In this document: positions 62,660-64,000 of the stretch, piece by piece | Position numbering within the stretch: position 1 is the first letter of the stretch | How the letters are laid out: each line of letters opens with the position of its first letter | Assembly (NCBI GenBank): GCA_047601665.1 | Contig: JASGIT010000001.1 | Location: forward strand, 4,278,001 to 4,342,000 | Source: JASGIT01 sp047601665 | GTDB lineage: Bacteria > Pseudomonadota > Gammaproteobacteria > Burkholderiales > Burkholderiaceae_C | Reading direction: 5' to 3' | DNA: 64,000 nucleotides | Notes under the pieces: model-generated | The model's input: the letters and a program-made list of their open reading frames with translations, nothing else | The model's database searches: none | Told to the model about the DNA's origin: nothing | Made by a program: the position numbers and the translations under genes

Positions 62660-63307
62660 ATGCGTCCGGCGAACAAACTCCCCGGCGCTACCGTGCGTCC
62701 TTCCGAGCGCCAGCTCAAGCGCATAGCGCTCGTTCGGGAGTGCGCTCAGTTGGGTGCGCGCCAGCGCACCATCGAGATACTGACCGGACTCACAGCGCGG
62801 CAAGTCGCCGCCATGCTGGAAGCCGACCACTTCAAGGCACCGCGGGGCAGGCCGCCGAACACGCCGGAGTGGTACCACGGCGGCACGATGCTGGATCGTA
62901 CGGAAGCCTCCGTCTTCGCAGCGATCTACCGCCGGCTGCGCGGCCTCGAGTTCGAACCGCTGCGTGCGCTGCTCGGTGCCTATCGCCACTACCGCAGCGT
63001 CTGCTGGCACGCGCCGCGGCTGAGCTTCGATCGCGCATTCGATCTGGCCAGGCATCTCGATGGGATCTGGAGCGCCGGGGCGGCCTGCTTCTCGCTGGCC
63101 ACCTGCGCGGACTGCGGCAGCCAGTTCCTGGCCGACGCCGGGCCTGCGACGCGCTCCAGTCTCGATTGCCCCTTTTGCAAACTGCAGGCGCGCTACCGGC
63201 TTGATCCGCGCGTGCAAATGAGCTTTCCAACCTCCCCCCTGCCCGATCCAGCCTGCCTCCAATGGGCGCTTGCCCTCAAGGCGGGCCTGCGAGGACCGGG
63301 CCACTGA
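62660..63307 (+). CDS. FlhC-like subunit of an element master activator
   Basis: This 215-residue protein begins 7 bases after the FlhD-like stop. FlhC features are clear: LGARQRTIEILTGLTARQV, the RGRPPNTPEWY segment (PKGMLPFSTDWF in E. coli FlhC), AYRHYRSVC and the zinc cluster C-x2-C (CADCGSQF) plus C-x2-C (CPFCKL) near 153-178. Position beside an S24-type repressor matches the SetC/AcaC arrangement that controls conjugation. It should bind DNA as a complex with the FlhD-like protein. The start (ATG 62660) has only a weak ribosome-binding site, so it is probably coupled. Confidence 0.8.
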   Translation: MRPANKLPGATVRPSERQLKRIALVRECAQLGARQRTIEILTGLTARQVAAMLEADHFKAPRGRPPNTPEWYHGGTMLDRTEASVFAAIYRRLRGLEFEPLRALLGAYRHYRSVCWHAPRLSFDRAFDLARHLDGIWSAGAACFSLATCADCGSQFLADAGPATRSSLDCPFCKLQARYRLDPRVQMSFPTSPLPDPACLQWALALKAGLRGPGH

Positions 63308-63401
63308 GCCTCCCAGCGGGACGCCTCACGCGCCTCGCCCGGATCGCGAACCAGGCCGCTGGCGCGGCGACGAACGCATCCCTCACGAAGGAGGCCCAGC
63401 C

Positions 63402-64000
63402 ATGCTCACAAGCAGCCCCTTGCCGCGCAACGGCGCCACCGCTTCGGCCGGGCCGCCGGCGCCGCCGCCGCAAGCGCAGACGACCACAGCCGTCCCATTC
63501 AGCTATCCCTCGGTGGACCCGGGATTTCCGCCTCTCGGACTGGAGCAGTTGCTGGGCGCCCACGGCGAGTTGCTGGCCCGCATCAAGATCTGCTACGGAG
63601 CGGATCGGGAGACATTCGACCGGGACGTGCTGACGCTGGTGCGGCGCTATGCGGCATTCGTCCACCTGCTGCCCGCCACGCCGGCCAACTACTTCAACGA
63701 GCCAGGTGGCCTGCTGCGGCTGGGCCTGGAGACCGCCTTCTTCGCGCTGCAGGGCACAGACGCCCACATCTTCTCGGGACGCGCGTCGATCTCGACGCGA
63801 AGGCACCTCGAGCCGCGCTGGCGCCTGGCCACCTTCATCGCAGGCCTGTGCGCCGAGATCCACCGCACGCTCGGCCAGGTGATCGTGACCGACCACGACG
63901 GCAACGAGTGGCAGCCCTATCTGCAGGGCCTCCATCCGTGGCTGGCAGAGCGTGCGGTATCGCGCTACTACCTGAAGTGGCTGTCCAACACCGTGGACAG
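63402..64000 (+). CDS. TraI_2 (MOBH-type) relaxase, partial at right edge
   Basis: About 199 residues are in the window, from ATG 63402 with AGGAGG upstream. After a Pro/Ala-rich leader, PATPANYFNEPGGLLRLGLE, then RHLEPRWRLATFIAGLCAEI and VIVTDHDGNEWQPYL match the TraI_2 (DUF1528) N-terminal domain of integrative-element relaxases, which nick oriT to start transfer. In most members a His sits before GLE and an HD pair follows GLC; here they read RLGLE and CAEI, so the metal site looks altered. The rest of the gene, including the helicase-like or C-terminal part, lies outside the window. Confidence 0.8.
   Translation, partial: MLTSSPLPRNGATASAGPPAPPPQAQTTTAVPFSYPSVDPGFPPLGLEQLLGAHGELLARIKICYGADRETFDRDVLTLVRRYAAFVHLLPATPANYFNEPGGLLRLGLETAFFALQGTDAHIFSGRASISTRRHLEPRWRLATFIAGLCAEIHRTLGQVIVTDHDGNEWQPYLQGLHPWLAERAVSRYYLKWLSNTVD

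Overview
The window is GC-rich, densely coded bacterial DNA. The lipopeptide-siderophore assembly line, FecI-type sigma factor, SOS-controlled imuA/imuB remnant and MOBH-type integrative element together suggest a betaproteobacterium, most likely Burkholderiales/Comamonadaceae (Variovorax/Acidovorax-like). This is inferred from gene content and order, not from a database match.

Region 1 (1-38.3 kb) is a siderophore biosynthesis locus. On the minus strand, read right to left, come an ECF sigma factor, a truncated FecR-like protein, MbtH, a type II thioesterase, an Sfp-type phosphopantetheinyl transferase, a TauD/SyrP-like dioxygenase, a fatty acyl-AMP ligase/NRPS (Ser), a PKS module (KS-AT-KR-ACP), a four-module NRPS (codes read as Asp-Ser-Ser-Thr), and the start of another NRPS (Asp-Thr-...) that runs off the left edge. 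Most genes are tightly packed or overlap. On the plus strand an N-formyltransferase and a histone-deacetylase-like amidohydrolase overlap each other. They are probably tailoring genes for a hydroxyornithine residue whose modules lie outside the window. The order recalls the delftibactin/acidobactin/variobactin loci (from memory). The assembly line would make an acyl-Ser-(reduced C2)-Asp-Ser-Ser-Thr-Asp-Thr-... chain, with the two Asp residues as likely targets for beta-hydroxylation.

Region 2 (38.3-53.7 kb) is an accessory patchwork: a hipBA toxin-antitoxin pair, an AlpA-like regulator, a short integron cassette array without an integrase (one cassette split by an IS5-family element), decayed conflict-system genes (metallopeptidase-like, TIR remnant, PD-(D/E)XK nuclease, ParM fragment), a subtilase/small protein/EndoG-type nuclease cluster, a broken Lar-like gene, an AlkB-like oxygenase, an SOS-boxed imuA pseudogene with imuB and hsdR stubs, and a Fic protein.

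Region 3 (54-64 kb) is one end of an integrative conjugative element: a P4-type integrase with flanking repeats, a DUF1845/AcaB-like protein, small hypotheticals, a Zn-ribbon/Toprim primase, a DUF932 protein, and a control switch made of an S24-type repressor lacking the catalytic Ser, facing FlhD/FlhC-like activators across palindromic operators. A TraI_2-type relaxase runs off the right edge.
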